Below are positions 42,941 to 53,300 of a stretch of DNA of 64,000 nucleotides, piece by piece (the first letter of the stretch is position 1; each line of letters starts with the position of its first letter). The notes beneath the pieces were generated by a model. It saw only the letters and a list, made by a program, of their open reading frames with translations, was not told the DNA's origin and ran no database searches. Both the position numbers and the translations under genes were made by a program. This DNA comes from Candidatus Campylobacter infans (GTDB taxonomy: Bacteria > Campylobacterota > Campylobacteria > Campylobacterales > Campylobacteraceae): assembly GCA_009827235.1 (NCBI GenBank), contig SPMW01000003.1, positions 32,494 to 96,493 of the forward strand, read 5' to 3'.

Positions 42941-44203
42941 TTATAAGCCTACCGCACTTAAAGTTTGATATTTGTTCATATAAATTTGTGCCTCAATGCG
43001 CCTCATGGTATCAAGAGCTACTGAAACTACAATCAACACGCTAGTGCCGCCAAAATAAAACGGCACGCCTAAAATTTTAACCAGCACCCAAGGCAAGGTT
43101 GAGATTAAGCCCAAATATATAGCTCCGGTAAAAGTCAAGCGACTAGCTAATTCATTTAAATATCCAGCCGTGCTTTCGCCAGGACGCACACCAGGGATAA
43201 ATCCGCCTTGACGCTTTAAATTTTCGCTAATATCTTTAGCATTAAATACAATCGAAGCATAAAAATACGCAAAAAATATAATGAAAAGAAAGGTTAGCAC
43301 ATTAAACATATATGAGTTTGGATTTAAAAAATCATTTATCATTTGTATGTATTCATTAGTGCTAGCTTGTAAAATCGTGCTAGGAAACATCAAAATCGCG
43401 CTGGCAAAAATCGGCGGTATAACACCGCTTAGATTTAATTTTATAGGGATGTAATTCATTATGCGCTTATTTTGATTTTCCATAACGGTTTTGCGTGAGT
43501 ATGATACAGGCACACGGCGCTCGCCAAGCTCTACATAAATTACCACGCCAACGGTGGCTATTATTATAAGGGCGATGAATAAAACCACTAAGAAATTCAT
43601 CTCGCCTGTATTTACCAAATCTATCGTGCCACTAATAGCTGCTGGGATCCCGCTAACAATACCAGCAAAAATTATCAAACTTATACCATTGCCGATGCCT
43701 CTTTGTGTTATTTGCTCACCTATCCACATAAGTAGCATCGTGCCTGTTAGCATAGAAGCACAAGAAATTGCTATAAATAAATTTATATCTATCATTATAG
43801 CTGCTGCGCCGTTTTTGCCAGTAAGGGATTGCAAACCTATACTAACACCTATGGCTTGAACTATGGTAATTGCTATGGTTGCATAGCGTATGATTTGCAT
43901 ATATTTTTGCATACCATCGCGCTCTTTTTTTAGCTTAGCAAGGTTAGGAAAGGTCGCTGCTAAAAGCTCCATAATAATCGAAGCCGTAATATAAGGCATA
44001 ATACCAAGCGAAATAATGCTAAGTCGCTCAGCAGCATTACCGCTAAACATATTAAAAAGCCCAAGGGCATTATCGGCATTGCTTGTGAAAAATTCTTTAA
44101 TAACCTCAGTATTTACGCCTGGTACTGGCACATAAGCCAAAATCCTATAAATAAACAAAAATCCTAATGTAATTAGAATTTTGTTTGTTAGAGATTTATT
44201 CAT
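42941..44203 (-). CDS. secY: protein translocase subunit SecY
   Basis: The 420-residue channel of the Sec translocon has ten hydrophobic segments. The plug and N-terminal signature (VPVPGVNTEVIKEFF, GLFNMFSGNAAERLSIISLGIMPYITASI) and the C4/C5 cytoplasmic loops (ELGERRVPVSY, FKRQGGFIPGVRPGE-type) are clear. It lies 2 bp after rplO. Length is normal for Campylobacterota. Confidence 0.96.
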   Translation of the reverse strand: MNKSLTNKILITLGFLFIYRILAYVPVPGVNTEVIKEFFTSNADNALGLFNMFSGNAAERLSIISLGIMPYITASIIMELLAATFPNLAKLKKERDGMQKYMQIIRYATIAITIVQAIGVSIGLQSLTGKNGAAAIMIDINLFIAISCASMLTGTMLLMWIGEQITQRGIGNGISLIIFAGIVSGIPAAISGTIDLVNTGEMNFLVVLFIALIIIATVGVVIYVELGERRVPVSYSRKTVMENQNKRIMNYIPIKLNLSGVIPPIFASAILMFPSTILQASTNEYIQMINDFLNPNSYMFNVLTFLFIIFFAYFYASIVFNAKDISENLKRQGGFIPGVRPGESTAGYLNELASRLTFTGAIYLGLISTLPWVLVKILGVPFYFGGTSVLIVVSVALDTMRRIEAQIYMNKYQTLSAVGL

Positions 44204-44205
44204 AT

Positions 44206-44613
44206 TTAGCTCTTTTTAACGCCACTTGTTATTACATTAGCATCTTTAATTTTAGAAGCTAGGCTTTTTGCGCTTGCGCCAATTAATTTTACTTTTTTAA
44301 CGCTTGAACTTAGTTTATGCACGCTTTTAATGCTTTCAATGCTAATTTCATTAAGTTCTTTAAGTGCGGTGATTTTTTCTACATTTATTACATAAGGTTT
44401 TTCAAATTTGCTTGTAAAGCCTACCTTTGGCAAACGGCGTTGAAGTGGTTGTTGTCCGCCTTCAAAACCGCGTTTTTGGTGTGAGCCTGTGCGAGCTGTT
44501 TGACCCTTGCCACCACGAGTGGCTGTTTTTCCCATACCTGAACCGCAACCTCTGCCTACACGCTTAGTTTTATGCGTAGAGCCATTTGCCTTTTGTAAAT
44601 TTTCTAATCCCAT
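44206..44613 (-). CDS. rplO: 50S ribosomal protein L15
   Basis: The 135-residue L15 has the glycine- and arginine-rich N-terminal extension ([21 protein letters not shown]) and the central RRLPKVGF. It follows rpsE by 2 bp. No rpmD (L30) lies between them, as I recall is also the case in other Campylobacterota. Confidence 0.96.
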   Translation of the reverse strand: MGLENLQKANGSTHKTKRVGRGCGSGMGKTATRGGKGQTARTGSHQKRGFEGGQQPLQRRLPKVGFTSKFEKPYVINVEKITALKELNEISIESIKSVHKLSSSVKKVKLIGASAKSLASKIKDANVITSGVKKS

Positions 44614-44615
44614 TT

Positions 44616-45059
44616 TTAGCCTTTCAACATACTTAAAGCTTTGATTGTGGCTCTTACCACATTAGCTGAGTTATTTGAACCTAGTGATTTAGTTAGTATA
44701 TCACGGATACCAACTAGTTCTATTACAGGGCGAGCGCCGCCACCTGCGATTACGCCTGTACCTTCGCTAGCTGGTTTTAATAAAATTTTAGAAGCATTAT
44801 ATTTTACTTCTACATCATGTGGGATTGTGCTACCTTTTAATTTAATCTCCACAATATTTTTAAATGCGTCATCTACGGCTTTTTTCATAGCATCTGGCAC
44901 TTCTTTTGCCTTACCAAAACCAAAACCTACAAGACCTTTTTTATTGCCAACTACTACAAGCGCTGTAAATCTAAAACGGCGACCGCCTTTTACAACCTTT
45001 GTAACGCGCCCAATATCAACTATTACCTCTTCAAACTCTTCTCTATTGTAATTTTGCAT
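44616..45059 (-). CDS. rpsE: 30S ribosomal protein S5
   Basis: The 147-residue S5 has the double-stranded-RNA-binding-like N-domain ([29 protein letters not shown]) and [17 protein letters not shown]. The C-domain has [19 protein letters not shown]. It is well conserved and of normal length for the group. Confidence 0.97.
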   Translation of the reverse strand: MQNYNREEFEEVIVDIGRVTKVVKGGRRFRFTALVVVGNKKGLVGFGFGKAKEVPDAMKKAVDDAFKNIVEIKLKGSTIPHDVEVKYNASKILLKPASEGTGVIAGGGARPVIELVGIRDILTKSLGSNNSANVVRATIKALSMLKG

Positions 45060-45068
45060 TGCTTATCC

Positions 45069-45425
45069 TTATAATTTTATGCCGTTTTGGCGTAAAGCGT
45101 CCGCAAAACTTGCGATTACGCCGTGGTATAAATAGCCGTTTCTATCAAAAACAGCCTCTTCAATATTAGCTTTTTTCATTTTTTGGGCTAAATCAGCTGC
45201 TAATTTAACAGCATCGGCCTTATTTGCTTTTAAGCCTAGTTTGTGTCCATCGCTAGCGCATATTGTGCTTGCTATGGTGTCGTTTATTACCTGAGCATAA
45301 ATTGTGCGGTTTGATTTAAAAATAGATACTCTTGGGCGTGCTTGTGTGCCTGTAATTTTTGAACGAACGCGTTTTTTGCGTTTAATGCGAAGTGCGATTT
45401 TTCTTTTTAATACATTTGCTACCAT
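45069..45425 (-). CDS. rplR: 50S ribosomal protein L18
   Basis: The 118-residue 5S-rRNA-binding protein has [21 protein letters not shown] and the C-terminal [26 protein letters not shown]. It lies 9 bp from both neighbours. Confidence 0.97.
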   Translation of the reverse strand: MVANVLKRKIALRIKRKKRVRSKITGTQARPRVSIFKSNRTIYAQVINDTIASTICASDGHKLGLKANKADAVKLAADLAQKMKKANIEEAVFDRNGYLYHGVIASFADALRQNGIKL

Positions 45426-45434
45426 AGCTTACCC

Positions 45435-45971
45435 TTATTTTTTAGATGTTTTGCCGGCTTTGCGGACTATGTGTTCTTCTAGATACTTAACGCCTTTGCC
45501 TTTATACGGCTCAGGTGGGCGGAATTCTCTAATGTGCGCTGCAACTTGTCCTATTAATTGCTTATCATCGCCTTTTAGCGTTAGCTGATTTTTTTCTATG
45601 CTTGCTTCTATGCCAGCTGGAAGTTCGTAGTTGATTGGATGTGAAAAGCCTAAATTTAGCTCTACGATTTTGCCTTTAACAGCTGCTTTATAGCCTACGC
45701 CGTTAATTTCTAATACGCGCGTAAAACCTTCGTTTATGCCGATTATTACATTGTTTGCTAATGCTCTGTATGTGCCCCAGTAAGCCCTACTTTGCCTATC
45801 ATCGCCTTTGGCACTAAATACGATATTGCCATTTTCAATGCTTACATTTACATTACCTTTTGTATCTAGCTCTTTTTGTTTATTGCCCTTTTTAAAGGTC
45901 AAAACAGAGCCATTTACACTAACATCTACGCCATTTGGTATGGCTATAGGTTTTTTGCCTATTCTTGACAT
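45435..45971 (-). CDS. rplF: 50S ribosomal protein L6
   Basis: The 178-residue L6 has two related domains, [17 protein letters not shown] at the start and [17 protein letters not shown] near 145-161. It is the first gene of the run here. Normally rpsH and rpsN precede it within about 20 bp. Here only non-coding DNA lies upstream until the DsbC-like gene 330 bp away. A new promoter must drive the run, or the operon is broken. Confidence 0.97.
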   Translation of the reverse strand: MSRIGKKPIAIPNGVDVSVNGSVLTFKKGNKQKELDTKGNVNVSIENGNIVFSAKGDDRQSRAYWGTYRALANNVIIGINEGFTRVLEINGVGYKAAVKGKIVELNLGFSHPINYELPAGIEASIEKNQLTLKGDDKQLIGQVAAHIREFRPPEPYKGKGVKYLEEHIVRKAGKTSKK

Positions 45972-46300
45972 TTTTGTCCTTTTTACTTGTCTAAGACGCT
46001 TCTACGCTTTTACGAATGTATCGCCAAATGCGGTAAAAAGCGGCAAATTTTAAATCTCGTGCCAAGCACTCAAAAACCGCGGATTACAAAAGGGGCAATT
46101 TTACTTTATTAAAATTTAATTATGCTTAAATTAAGAAATGTTTTTTATAAATTTTAAGTTTTGAAATTTTGAAATTTTATAGAAAATTTTAATAAATTTT
46201 TTAATAAATTGTAAATTAAGTGAGTTTGGGCGGGCAAGTAGCCCGCAAATTTTAAAATTTAGACAAAATTTTAAATTTAAACAAATTTTAAAATTTAAAA
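45972..46300. other. 329-bp non-coding stretch upstream of rplF, without rpsH
   Basis: The first 110 bp next to rplF are less A/T-rich than other gaps (they include AACCGCGG). They carry no recognisable end of rpsH in any frame. On the minus strand a short stop-free stretch of about 30 codons (VFECLARDLKFAAFYRIWRY...) ends 24 bp before rplF but lacks a start signal. The remaining 200 bp are extremely A/T-rich, with AAATTTTAAAATTT-like words. A TATAAA on the minus strand near 46145 could be a promoter element. Confidence 0.55.
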
Positions 46301-47053
46301 TTATTTTATATCTATATCTTTGCCATCGATGATTGCTGGCACGCCTCTAATCGCGCCTGTGGCAAATATACTATCTATTAACATTTTTTCTTTTTCGATT
46401 TCATCGGTGCTTATATTGCTAGCTGGAACAGAATCATCAGCATAGTATTTTTCTAAAATCGCGATGATTTCGCTATCTTTTTTAGCCTTTCTTACTTCTT
46501 TTTGAATGCTTATTGATTTAGCTACTGCTTCTTCACCGTGGCTTGGGATTGGAGCAAAGATTAAGCGCAAATTTGCTTCTTTTAATCTTTCGTGTATGTT
46601 TTTCATTTCTTGCTTACAATAAGGGCAAAGTGGATCGGTAAAAATTACCTTCACAGGTTTTTTCTTATCCTTGCCTAGGCTTACAATTTTATTTTTTGGA
46701 TAAGTTTTTAGTAGTTTTGCTAGGTTTTCATAGCCTGCTGACATTAAAATTTTATCTTGCTCGGCTCTAAATTCGCTAGCATAAGAGCGTTTGGCAGCAG
46801 TATCTATGATATCAGGAAATAAATATTTGCCATCGCTAAACATTATTTGTCTGTATTCTTGATCATCTTTTTTTAGTAAGATTACAATCTTTTCAAATGC
46901 GGTATTTTCTAGCTTTTCGCGTTTTTCTACGCTGATATTTACACCTTGTGCAATAGGCGGGAATGATGCGATTATTTCATCATCGCTTATAGCAGCAAAT
47001 GCCGCGCTGCAAGCAATACTAGCAAAAAGTGAGCCTACGATTAGTTTTTTCAT
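46301..47053 (-). CDS. periplasmic DsbC/DsbG-like thiol-disulfide isomerase
   Basis: The 250-residue exported protein has a signal peptide (about 1-21). An N-terminal dimerisation-like domain precedes a thioredoxin fold with active-site Cys143-Pro-Tyr-Cys146 (FTDPLCPYCKQ) and the cis-proline loop RGVPAII near 239. It probably oxidises or isomerises disulfides of exported proteins, of which several Cys-paired examples are encoded in this window (Sel1 protein, 20348 protein). The redox direction cannot be read from the sequence. It is divergent from flgD. Confidence 0.87.
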   Translation of the reverse strand: MKKLIVGSLFASIACSAAFAAISDDEIIASFPPIAQGVNISVEKREKLENTAFEKIVILLKKDDQEYRQIMFSDGKYLFPDIIDTAAKRSYASEFRAEQDKILMSAGYENLAKLLKTYPKNKIVSLGKDKKKPVKVIFTDPLCPYCKQEMKNIHERLKEANLRLIFAPIPSHGEEAVAKSISIQKEVRKAKKDSEIIAILEKYYADDSVPASNISTDEIEKEKMLIDSIFATGAIRGVPAIIDGKDIDIK

Positions 47054-47133
47054 TGTTGTATCCTTTTAAAATAAAGTGGCGCGGATTTTATCTTATAATT
47101 GTAAATAAATAATCACTAAAAGCAAGTAATAAT

Positions 47134-47149
47134 GGAATAAAATTTGCTT
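47134..47149 (+). promoter_or_regulatory. sigma-54 promoter for flgD-flgE
   Basis: GGAATAAAATTTGCTT has the -24 GG and -12 GC elements separated by exactly 10 bp (GGAA-N6-TTGCTT). It lies 29 bp upstream of the flgD start. Campylobacter hook and rod genes are classically RpoN/FlgR-dependent, so this fits well. Confidence 0.8.
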
Positions 47150-47177
47150 AATAAACAGCAAAAATGAGGAGAAAATT

Positions 47178-47894
47178 ATGGCAAGTTCATTTGATTTTGA
47201 TACAAGTAGCATCAATTCCGCTACTAATTCAGCCGCAAATGGCGTGGCTAAAAGCTCGATTACAAGCGGTGTTGCGCCCACAAACCCAAAAGCCGAGCTA
47301 AATCAAGAAGATTTTTTAAAATTACTTTTAACCGAGCTTCAATACCAAGATCCAACCGAACCGATGGATTCAAAGGCGATGTTAGAGCAAACTTCAATGC
47401 TTTCTCAGCTTAGCATGCAACAAAAAACAAACGAGGTTATGACACAGCTTGCAAGCCAAATGGAAACGGCATTTTCTATGAGTGCGATGAGCGCACTTGG
47501 CAAATACGCCACACTTGATAATGTTATAAGCAAAGATGATGCTACAAAATTTCTTGGAATTCCTATTACTTTTACTGAGGATATTTTAGCTGCTAATATA
47601 AGCATAAAAGACAAATCCGGTAATGTGGTAAGAAATATCGAGCTAGGCGCTTTAAGTGCTGGTTCAGGCACGATAAATTGGGATTTATTAAATAATTCAA
47701 AAAATGTTGTAGAAAATGGCAACTACACTTATAGCGTCCAATACATAAATAAAGAGGGCAAAATAAAAGATATGAGCCTTAAAAACTTCCAAGTCGAAGC
47801 CGTGCGCTTTAAAGATGGCGTAGCACAAATCAAAATAGGTGGTTCATATATAAATGTGGACAAAGTAAGCGAATTTCACGAAAAACTTTCTTAG
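47178..47894 (+). CDS. flgD: flagellar hook assembly (hook-cap) protein FlgD
   Basis: The 238-residue scaffold protein caps the growing hook. The N-terminal FlgD signature is NQEDFLKLLLTELQYQDPTEPMDSKAMLEQTSMLSQL (about 41-77). The C-terminal FnIII/Tudor-like region contains AGSGTINWDLLNN and NGNYTYSV. It follows GAGGAG and a sigma-54 promoter. fliK, which I recall upstream of flgD in C. jejuni, is absent here. Confidence 0.94.
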   Translation: MASSFDFDTSSINSATNSAANGVAKSSITSGVAPTNPKAELNQEDFLKLLLTELQYQDPTEPMDSKAMLEQTSMLSQLSMQQKTNEVMTQLASQMETAFSMSAMSALGKYATLDNVISKDDATKFLGIPITFTEDILAANISIKDKSGNVVRNIELGALSAGSGTINWDLLNNSKNVVENGNYTYSVQYINKEGKIKDMSLKNFQVEAVRFKDGVAQIKIGGSYINVDKVSEFHEKLS

Positions 47895-47914
47895 CTAAAT
47901 TTTAAGGATACACT

Positions 47915-49507
47915 ATGATGGTTGCATTTTATAACGGCGTTGCTGGCATTAAAACCCAAAGCGTTGGCATAGATGTTAGCTCAAATAATGTTTCAAACAT
48001 TAACACCGTGGGCTTTAAAGGCTCTCAGGCTGAGTTTAAAGATGTTTTTTATCAAAACATAAACGCAGCAGGATTTTCGCCTGATTATTCACAGCTTGGC
48101 CTAGCTTCTACAATGGCAGCTACTGCTTTAAATGTGCGCGAAGGCAGCCTTGAAAGCACAGATAGTATGCTGGATCTAGCCATTAGTGGTGATGGCTGGT
48201 TTAGGATAGCTGATGGCAGCGGCGATGTTTATTATACCCGCTCAGGCACCTTTCATAAAGATGTAACAAATTCCATTGTAAATGATGCTGGGTATTATTT
48301 GATGGGAACAATGGCAAATTTTAATGAAAGCAAATATTCAAAAACCGCACTTGAAAAACTTGGTTTAAGTGCCGATGAAAACGCACTTAGCGTAAAAGCT
48401 GGCACTGATTTAGCTTTTAGTGATGTGAGCGAACCGATTAAATTACCAAATAATCTTTATATGCCATTAGAACCTACCACGAAAGTGTCTTTTAAAGGCA
48501 ATCTTAGCTCAAATACTGAGTATGAATTAAAACAAACTCAATTAAATATGGATGGCGTAGAAAAAAACATAGAAAATAATCTTTTAAGTTTTAGCGCAAA
48601 TATAAATAACACACCGGGCATAACTAGCTTTCACCCAGATGATAAAGTAGATATCACCATCAGCGATGCTAACGGAAACAGCCTAAAAACAAAAGCAAGT
48701 TTAAATGCTGATGGCTCTTTTGGTGTAGAAAATTTTGATATAAGCACGCTTGATAGCACTACTTTAAGCCTTAGTGCCATTAGCGTAGCCCAGCACGAAA
48801 AGCCAAGCACGGCTACATTAAGCACAGATTTATACAGCCCAAATGGCTCAAACAACCTCTTAACAATCAACCTTAGCAAAACAAGCAAAGACGCAACTGG
48901 CTCGATTTGGAATGCCATAGCCACTATCACAGATAAAGATGGCAAAGAAATTTCTAACTCGCAAGGACAAATCCGCTTTGATTCAAATGGGGCTTTAATT
49001 AGCTCTACACTTACAAATATAAATAACGAAGGCGTAAATGTCGGGCTTGATTTTGGCAAAGATTATGATGGACTTAGCGTGCGCGATGGTGCTAGCGTGG
49101 TAGAAAATATCACAAAAGACGGCTACGGCGAGGGTTTATTAAAAGATTATGCTATAAATGAAGATGGCACGGTTGTAGCTCTTTTTGATAATGGCAAGCA
49201 AGCTGCTGTGGCAAAAATACCGATTTTTCATTTTCAAAATGACCAAGGTTTGTTTTCAGTAGGTGGTAGCGGGACGCTTTTTGCTCAAACATCTAACAGC
49301 GGAGAGGCCTTTATGTATGCCAAAGAAGATGGCACGCCTTATAATGGCTCAAAGCTAAAAAATTATTTTTTAGAGATGAGCAATGTGGATTTTGGCACAG
49401 AAATGACAAATATCATAGTAATGCAAAAAGCATACGAAGCTAGCGCAAGATCAATAACCACAAGCGATGAAATGCTACAAAAAGCAATAAATATGAAATT
49501 AAATTAA
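47915..49507 (+). CDS. flgE: flagellar hook protein FlgE
   Basis: The 530-residue hook subunit has an N-terminal rod/hook signature AFYNGVAGIKTQSVGIDVSSNNVSNINTVGFKG-type (broken at about residues 4-36) and LDLAISGDGWFRI (about 87). The C-terminal coiled region NYFLEMSNVDFGTEMTNIIVMQKAYEASARSI closes it. Both helical ends needed for polymerisation are present. It is exported by the flagellar type III system. Two ATGs in tandem begin the gene. It lies 20 bp after flgD, driven by the same sigma-54 promoter. Confidence 0.93.
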   Translation: MMVAFYNGVAGIKTQSVGIDVSSNNVSNINTVGFKGSQAEFKDVFYQNINAAGFSPDYSQLGLASTMAATALNVREGSLESTDSMLDLAISGDGWFRIADGSGDVYYTRSGTFHKDVTNSIVNDAGYYLMGTMANFNESKYSKTALEKLGLSADENALSVKAGTDLAFSDVSEPIKLPNNLYMPLEPTTKVSFKGNLSSNTEYELKQTQLNMDGVEKNIENNLLSFSANINNTPGITSFHPDDKVDITISDANGNSLKTKASLNADGSFGVENFDISTLDSTTLSLSAISVAQHEKPSTATLSTDLYSPNGSNNLLTINLSKTSKDATGSIWNAIATITDKDGKEISNSQGQIRFDSNGALISSTLTNINNEGVNVGLDFGKDYDGLSVRDGASVVENITKDGYGEGLLKDYAINEDGTVVALFDNGKQAAVAKIPIFHFQNDQGLFSVGGSGTLFAQTSNSGEAFMYAKEDGTPYNGSKLKNYFLEMSNVDFGTEMTNIIVMQKAYEASARSITTSDEMLQKAINMKLN

Positions 49508-49639
49508 AATTTTAATTTAACCTATTAAATTTAATTTTACTAGGCTAAATTTTAAAATTTTAATTTAGCTTATTTAATTAAAGAACGCAAGATGCTTTTT
49601 TGTGGTGGTTTTATGCTTGAATCATATTCACAACTTCGC

Positions 49640-49645
49640 TATAAT
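49640..49645 (+). promoter_or_regulatory. putative -10 box for the toxin-antitoxin pair
   Basis: GCTATAATTC contains a perfect TATAAT 29 bp upstream of the antitoxin start. The 167-bp gap after flgE is otherwise A/T-rich. Confidence 0.5.
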
Positions 49646-49674
49646 TCAAACATCAATCAAATTAAAGGAAAAAA

Positions 49675-49962
49675 ATGTCCCTAGCAATCGCATACGAAAA
49701 ATACGAATATATGACAAAACGACAAATTTTTAACGCACTTCTAAATGCTGAAAAAAAATACGAAAAAATGAAATCCGACTTAGAAAATCAAAAAAATCTA
49801 GTCAGTTTTTTAAAAGCAAAGAGCAAAAAGAAAATTAATGAAATTTCATACACGCCAAATGATGAAACAATTAAAGCAATACAAGAGTGCGAACAAGGCG
49901 GCAATAGCAAGCCTTATAATTCTTATGATGATTTTTTAAAAGAGCTCAAAAGCGAGATTTAA
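49675..49962 (+). CDS. antitoxin of a RelB/DinJ-type pair
   Basis: The 95-residue protein ends with the typical DETIKAIQECEQGGNSKPYNSYDDFLKELKSEI toxin-wrapping tail (split at about residues 63-95). The N-terminal 55 residues are a lysine-rich coiled helix (YEKMKSDLENQKNLVSFLKAK) rather than a clear ribbon-helix-helix domain, so DNA binding is uncertain. It lies 2 bp before the toxin gene. Confidence 0.78.
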   Translation: MSLAIAYEKYEYMTKRQIFNALLNAEKKYEKMKSDLENQKNLVSFLKAKSKKKINEISYTPNDETIKAIQECEQGGNSKPYNSYDDFLKELKSEI

Positions 49963-49964
49963 AA

Positions 49965-50255
49965 ATGCTAAAACTAGAAATCCAAAACTCATACAAACGA
50001 GATTTAAAACTAGCCTATAAGCAAAATATCATAACACACAAAATAGAAACAGAATTAAAATTTGTGATTGACACTTTACAAAGTGGCAAGACCTTACCAG
50101 AAAAACCATACAGGCCACACGGGCTAAATGGCGAGTATAGCGGTTATACTAGCTGTCATATAAAAGCTAATTTTTGCCTAATTTATAAAATCGCTGGCAA
50201 TAATTTACATTTAATTAGAGTTGGCAAACATACAACACTTTATAAAAATTTTTAA
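49965..50255 (+). CDS. YafQ/RelE-family mRNA interferase toxin
   Basis: The 96-residue RelE-fold toxin has the YafQ core HGLNGEYSGYTSCHIKANFCLIYKI (about 52-76) and the C-terminal RVGKHTTLYKNF with the catalytic-type His. YafQ cleaves mRNA on the ribosome in-frame at certain codons. The pair sits between flgE and the GGDEF gene and may be a recent insertion. Confidence 0.87.
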   Translation: MLKLEIQNSYKRDLKLAYKQNIITHKIETELKFVIDTLQSGKTLPEKPYRPHGLNGEYSGYTSCHIKANFCLIYKIAGNNLHLIRVGKHTTLYKNF

Positions 50256-50332
50256 AATCCACAAAATAAAATTAACGCAAATTTTAAAAAATCAAAATTT
50301 CTTACATTATAAAAAATTTATTATTTTTTTGC

Positions 50333-50338
50333 TACAAT
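50333..50338 (+). promoter_or_regulatory. putative -10 box for the GGDEF protein gene
   Basis: GCTACAATCGC contains TACAAT directly after a T8 run, 26 bp upstream of the start. This is the same architecture as for ybaB. Confidence 0.5.
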
Positions 50339-50363
50339 CGCGCATTTTTTTACCTTAGAGCAA

Positions 50364-53300
50364 ATGATGAAAAAAGACATAAGAGCTAGCAAGGCTTTAT
50401 TGCTAAGAGCGTATTTGACGCAAATTATTACATTTTGTTTTATTATATTTTTATTTTTCGTCATTTTTTATAATGGCACAAGAGATGAAAAATACAGAAT
50501 TAACACGCAAAATGAACGCTATTTAGACCTTATAGTAGCAAGATTAGATTTTGTATTATCACATTTGCGCCATGTATCAAAGGGTCAAACCGATATAAAA
50601 GCATTGATTGAAAATAAAAATTATATAGAGGCTGTTTATGAAATAGACGCAAATTCTAATATCATTTACTCTCAAAATGAAATAATGTTTTTAACCAAAA
50701 ACTTAAACTACAATAAAATTTCAAAATGTATATCAAATGGCGGTTATTGCGTAGAAAAATTTCCATATAATATAGAAAAGCCAAACAACGCATTCTTAGG
50801 CATAGCAGTGCCAAAAGGCAAAAATATCGTAATCGCATTTATAAACATTCAAAAAATGGCAAGCACTCTTTTAACAGATAAAGCCCTAGCCTTTGATAAA
50901 GATGGATATTTCATAAATGATGCTAACTCTGGTAATATTTATGATGTTTTGGATTTGCCAGTTGAGTTTAATGCTCATAGCATGGGACTTGGCTTTAATA
51001 ATATAGAAAAAAAATGGCAATTTTACTCCATAAATTACATTCCAAAAATCGGCATAGGCTTGCTTACTAGCAAAAATTGCACCGATATTTTAATGCAACA
51101 TATTTCTACCTTACTTTTGCTTTTTAGTGTGGGAATTTTAATCTTAATAATAAGCATGGATTTAATAACTTTCATCAAAAAAGGCATTTTAGCGCCTATT
51201 AAAGAGTTAAGAATGCTACTTCTTGATCTTAGCAAAGATAAAATTCACAGCTACGATTTTAAAAACAATAAAGAATTCCTTCACATCCATCGCAACATAA
51301 TGAAGCTTTTTTTCAAGCTCAAATACATCAATAGCAAATTATATTTATATGAAATTCAAAACAACATAATCCTTGAAAACAGCCCGCTAATCTTGCTTTT
51401 TGTAGATGCGAAAACCTCGCGCATCATAGCTTGCTCAAAAGCAGCGCTAGATTTTTACGGATACAGCAAAAAAGACCTTTTAACAAAAGCATTTTATGAA
51501 TTAAATTATGAAAAAAACGAGCCTTTTCATCTCTCAAACCTCAGCGAAATAGGCAATCAAATTTCAAAATTTGCGATCCACGCCACAGCAAAAGGTGAGA
51601 AAAAAACCATTCAGCTTACAATAAAAGCAGTAGATGGCGGAATGAACTCTTTTTATTTAATAAATATTAGCGATGTAAGCAAGGTAGCGGATTTATATTA
51701 TATGACACAAAATGCCAAGGGCTTAGCCCAAAACTCACCTATGGTAATTTTATGTGTAGATAAAAAATACAAAATCACACAAAGCACCGATAATATCAGC
51801 TCAATAATAAAATACAACAAAGACACTCTAATAAATGAAAATATGAATTTAAGCGATCTAATACTAAAAAAAGAAAAATTAGATGATATTAAAAATTTTA
51901 TCTCCACACAAGAGCGCATCGGCACCGATAACACCTTTGATGATTTTATGCAAATCAAACTCGGCAATGGCATAATTTTATGGTTTAGGGTGTGCGTTAA
52001 ATTAAATTACCAAAGCAAATCTATTTATGCAAATATTTTTATGATGGATATTTCTAGTATTTATGAGCAGTTATTGAGTGCGCGCAGGTTATTAGAACGC
52101 TACGACCAACAGCTCCAAGGCTCATCGCTAATTACTTGGGAATACGATATAATCAATAAAACTTATAATTTTTCAAATACATTTTTCAAATTAATAGGCT
52201 ACAAAGAAGCCATAAACGATATGAGCCTTTTAGTGCTTTCAAAATTTATCCCACAAAATTATTTAAATATGTTAATCCAAGAGCAAGAAAAATGTATCCA
52301 AGATACAAAATATCATTTTACTTTAACCTTGCGACTAAATTCAAGATACAAAAAAGAAACCTGGATAGAACTAAAAGGATATTATGCTTTATTTGAGGTA
52401 GAAGATACTAGCCAAAATGGTTCTAGCAACAAAAAATGCCCTATGATTATAGGCATACTTGAAGATATAAGCGAAGAAATGCAAACAGATGCTAGATTAA
52501 ACCTACTAGCACAAATCTTTACCCATTCAAGAGAAGGCATTACCATCACAGATGCTGATCAAAACATATTAGAAACAAACAAAGCCTTTGAAGCTATCAC
52601 AGGTTATACCTCAGGCGAGGTTGCAGGCAAAAAGCCTTCTATTTTACAATCAGGCTTACATGATAATGAATTTTACGACAAAATGTGGCATGATATTAAT
52701 GAAGAGGGCTATTGGCGTGGCGAGATTATAAATAGGCGCAAAAATGGCGAAGAATGCCCTGAAATTTTAAGTATTTCAGCAGTGCGAGATAAAGCTGGCG
52801 ATTTAACAAATTATATAGGAATTTTTAGCGATATTACAGAGCTAAAAGCCAAAGAAAAACAACTAAGAGAAATAGCTTATTTTGATGGACTTACTGGCTT
52901 GCCAAACAAAACATACTTCATCGAAGAAATCCAAAAACGAATGCAAAAAGCAAATAGCGAAAACACAAGCATTGCAATTTTATATATGGATCTTGACGGC
53001 TTTAAAAAAGCAAATGATACCTATGGGCATCATTGTGGCGATGAGGTCTTAATAGAAGTAGGCAAACGCCTAAAAGCACAAATTAAAAGCACCGATATAG
53101 TTTCACGCCTTGGTGGCGATGAGTTTGTGGCGATAGTAAATGATAGCGGCAATGAATTAAAGGCTATATTAAATAATATTTTAGTTGCAATAAATGAAAA
53201 TTTTATCATCGGCGAATACACGGTTAAAATTGGCACCACAATCGGCGTGGCATTTTACCCACAACAAAACAAAATCAATCACAACGAACTATTAGAGCAA

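Noticed and set aside
44641..45051. Plus-strand open frame of 136 codons opposite rpsE
   Set aside because: It is antisense to a ribosomal protein gene and has a Ser/Thr/Pro-rich shadow composition.
45982..46080. Remnant of rpsH or a small gene upstream of rplF on the minus strand
   Set aside because: A stop-free stretch of about 30 codons exists but has no start signal and no resemblance to S8 or S14.
48631..49059. Long open frame on the minus strand inside flgE
   Set aside because: It is a shadow of the flgE coding frame, with no ribosome-binding site and no recognisable domain.
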